NCBI GenBank assembly: GCA_900549215.1
Contig: URNJ01000103.1
Span: 1-6,421 of the forward strand
DNA: 6,421 nt
Direction of reading: 5' to 3'
Source of the DNA: an uncultured Collinsella sp.
GTDB lineage: Bacteria; Actinomycetota; Coriobacteriia; Coriobacteriales; Coriobacteriaceae
Position numbers and translations under genes: made by a program. Below the pieces are notes generated by a model. That model saw only the letters and a list, made by a program, of their open reading frames with translations, was not told where the DNA came from and did no database searches. Positions within the stretch are counted from its first letter, which is position 1. Each line of letters opens with the position of its first letter. Shown one piece after another: positions 5,395-6,421 of this stretch.

Positions 5395-5424
5395 AGAAGA
5401 CCGGCGGAGCTATGCCGGTCTTCT
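5395..5424 (+). promoter_or_regulatory. 11-bp-stem inverted repeat upstream of hisZ
   Basis: AGAAGACCGGC (5395-5405) and GCCGGTCTTCT (5414-5424) are perfect inverted repeats around an 8-nt loop. There is no T-run behind the stem, so it is not a normal terminator. It ends 22 nt before the hisZ AGGAGG. It could be an operator or a hairpin at the very 5' end of the hisZ message that stabilises or regulates it. No T-box sequence or His-rich leader peptide is seen. Confidence 0.6.
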
Positions 5425-5460
5425 GCTCTATATGAAACACAGCATGAGGAGGCTCACCAG

Positions 5461-6421
5461 ATGACGGCCACACCGTGGGGATTCCGGGACATATTGCCCG
5501 AGGAGGCTCAGGCGCGCGAGGAGATTGCGCTGACGGTGAAGGGCTGCTTTAGGGAGCATCATTACCTGCCGGTCGAAACGCCGCTGCTCGAGGACAAGGG
5601 TTCGCTCGAGGAGGGCGGCCGCATTGCGGACACGCCGTTTAAGCTCTTTGACGATGATGGCCGCCTGCTGGTGGTCCGTCCCGACAACACATTGCCGATC
5701 GTGCGTCTGGTTTCGACCCGCATGCGTGCGGCCGATCTGCCCCTGCGCCTTCGCTATGAGGCACCGGTGGTCCGCGAGTGTCAGCGCAATGCCGGCGGCT
5801 CGCGCCAGTTTACACAGCTGGGCTTTGAGCTTATCGGTGCGGGCGATACCGCGGGCGATGTCGAGATTGTCTCGCTCGTGGCCGAGGCGGTGCGCAAGCT
5901 GTCGCTGCCCGATGCACGCATTATCGCAGGTAGCGTGCGTCCGTTTAAGGAGCTGCTCGCGGCGTGCAAGGATCGCGAACTGGCCGCCGAGGCCCTGCGC
6001 TGCGTGCACGCCAACGACTTTGTGGGCCTCGATGCCCGTGTGGCTGTCAGCACCGAGTCCGATGCCGTCAAGGCTGCCATCAGCGAGCTGCCGCGCCTGC
6101 ACGGTGGTGCCGAGGTGCTCGACCGCGTGGACGCGCTGCTGGAGGCCGCCGGTATCGTCGCGCCGCTGACGCGCGAGCTGCGTGCCCTGGTCGAGGGCCT
6201 GGCACCCGAGGACGCCCAGGTGCTGTCGTTCGACTTCTCCATCATGAACTCTTTCGATTACTACACGGGCCTGGTCTTTAAGGCTTATGCCGGCGGGCTG
6301 CCCGATCCGGTCGGTTCGGGCGGACGCTATGACTCCATCTTTACCGGCGCATTTGGCGACGGTATCGAGGTGCCGGCGGCGGGCTTTGCCTTTTTCGTCG
6401 CGCGGCCGGAGCACAGCCCAC
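5461..6421 (+). CDS. hisZ: ATP phosphoribosyltransferase regulatory subunit HisZ (3' end beyond the window)
   Basis: A paralogue of the histidyl-tRNA synthetase catalytic core that associates with short-form HisG and is required for the first step of histidine biosynthesis (ATP + PRPP to phosphoribosyl-ATP); it acts in the cytoplasm. 320 codons are visible with no stop. MTATPWGFRDILPEEA is the usual HisZ/HisRS opening. The motif-2 region LRYEAPVVRECQ...SRQFTQLGFELIG spans about 97-127. SFDYYTGLVFKAY (264-276) and GSGGRYD (285-291) are the His-binding-type motifs. HisZ is favoured over HisRS because QFTQLGFELIG and the loss of the HisRS RGLDYYTGTVFE form (here MNSFDYYTGLVF) are HisZ-like. ATG 5461 has AGGAGG (5447-5452) 8 nt upstream. 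It follows a strong terminator, so it starts a new unit and is probably followed by hisG outside the window. A/T-ending codons are present at a normal level. Confidence 0.9.
   Translation, partial: MTATPWGFRDILPEEAQAREEIALTVKGCFREHHYLPVETPLLEDKGSLEEGGRIADTPFKLFDDDGRLLVVRPDNTLPIVRLVSTRMRAADLPLRLRYEAPVVRECQRNAGGSRQFTQLGFELIGAGDTAGDVEIVSLVAEAVRKLSLPDARIIAGSVRPFKELLAACKDRELAAEALRCVHANDFVGLDARVAVSTESDAVKAAISELPRLHGGAEVLDRVDALLEAAGIVAPLTRELRALVEGLAPEDAQVLSFDFSIMNSFDYYTGLVFKAYAGGLPDPVGSGGRYDSIFTGAFGDGIEVPAAGFAFFVARPEHSP

Noticed and set aside
5305..5460. T-box or His-leader attenuator before hisZ
   Set aside because: No T-box consensus, no run of His codons, and no T-tract after the hairpin.
5428..6414. 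A 328-codon - strand open frame antisense to hisZ
   Set aside because: The + frame carries continuous HisZ homology and a good Shine-Dalgarno; the antisense product is Arg/His/Gln-rich and unlike any family I know.
1..6421. CRISPR array, tRNA/rRNA gene, insertion sequence or phage/defence genes
   Set aside because: No regularly spaced repeats, cloverleaf-like or rRNA-like sequence, transposase frame or terminal inverted repeats were seen; all sizeable real frames are PTS, sugar-amine or histidine biosynthesis genes.

Overview
The window looks like chromosomal DNA of a GC-rich gut Actinobacterium of the Coriobacteriia, most likely Collinsella or a close relative. This rests on base composition, C/G-ending codons, the gene families present, and hisZ next to a mannose-family PTS locus. 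The genus is inferred, not proven. All genes are on the + strand.

Layout: bases 1-48 are the last 15 codons and stop of a SIS-domain gene whose body lies outside the window. A mannose-family phosphotransferase system follows: EIIA (70-489), EIIB (547-1029), a 294-bp gap holding a hairpin and a promoter/operator region, then EIIC (1324-2097) overlapping EIID (2087-2911). An intrinsic terminator follows EIID. Next come a FrlC-like TIM-barrel epimerase (3024-3869), a 267-bp gap with a possible terminator and a second copy of the promoter/operator motif, and a complete FrlB-like SIS deglycase (4137-5198). That gene ends in the same 48 bp as the window start and is closed by a strong terminator (5251-5282). 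An unrelated unit then begins with hisZ (5461 to the window end, truncated), preceded by an 11-bp-stem inverted repeat.

How the genes fit together: a mannose-class permease would import and phosphorylate a sugar-amine conjugate. The SIS protein would split the 6-phosphorylated product into a hexose 6-phosphate and a free amine or amino acid. The epimerase would bring the C3-epimeric (psicose-type) conjugate into the pathway. This combines the PTS + SIS logic of the Salmonella gfr (glucoselysine) system with the epimerase of the E. coli frl (fructoselysine) system. Amadori-product use is therefore the best hypothesis, but the exact substrate cannot be read from the sequence.

Most notable: (i) two SIS genes identical over the visible 48 bp flank the PTS block; (ii) every sense codon of the complete SIS gene ends in G or C, unlike its neighbours; (iii) a paired ATTGGTAT(T/C)A motif with TATAAT is repeated upstream of EIIC and of the SIS gene, suggesting one regulator for both.
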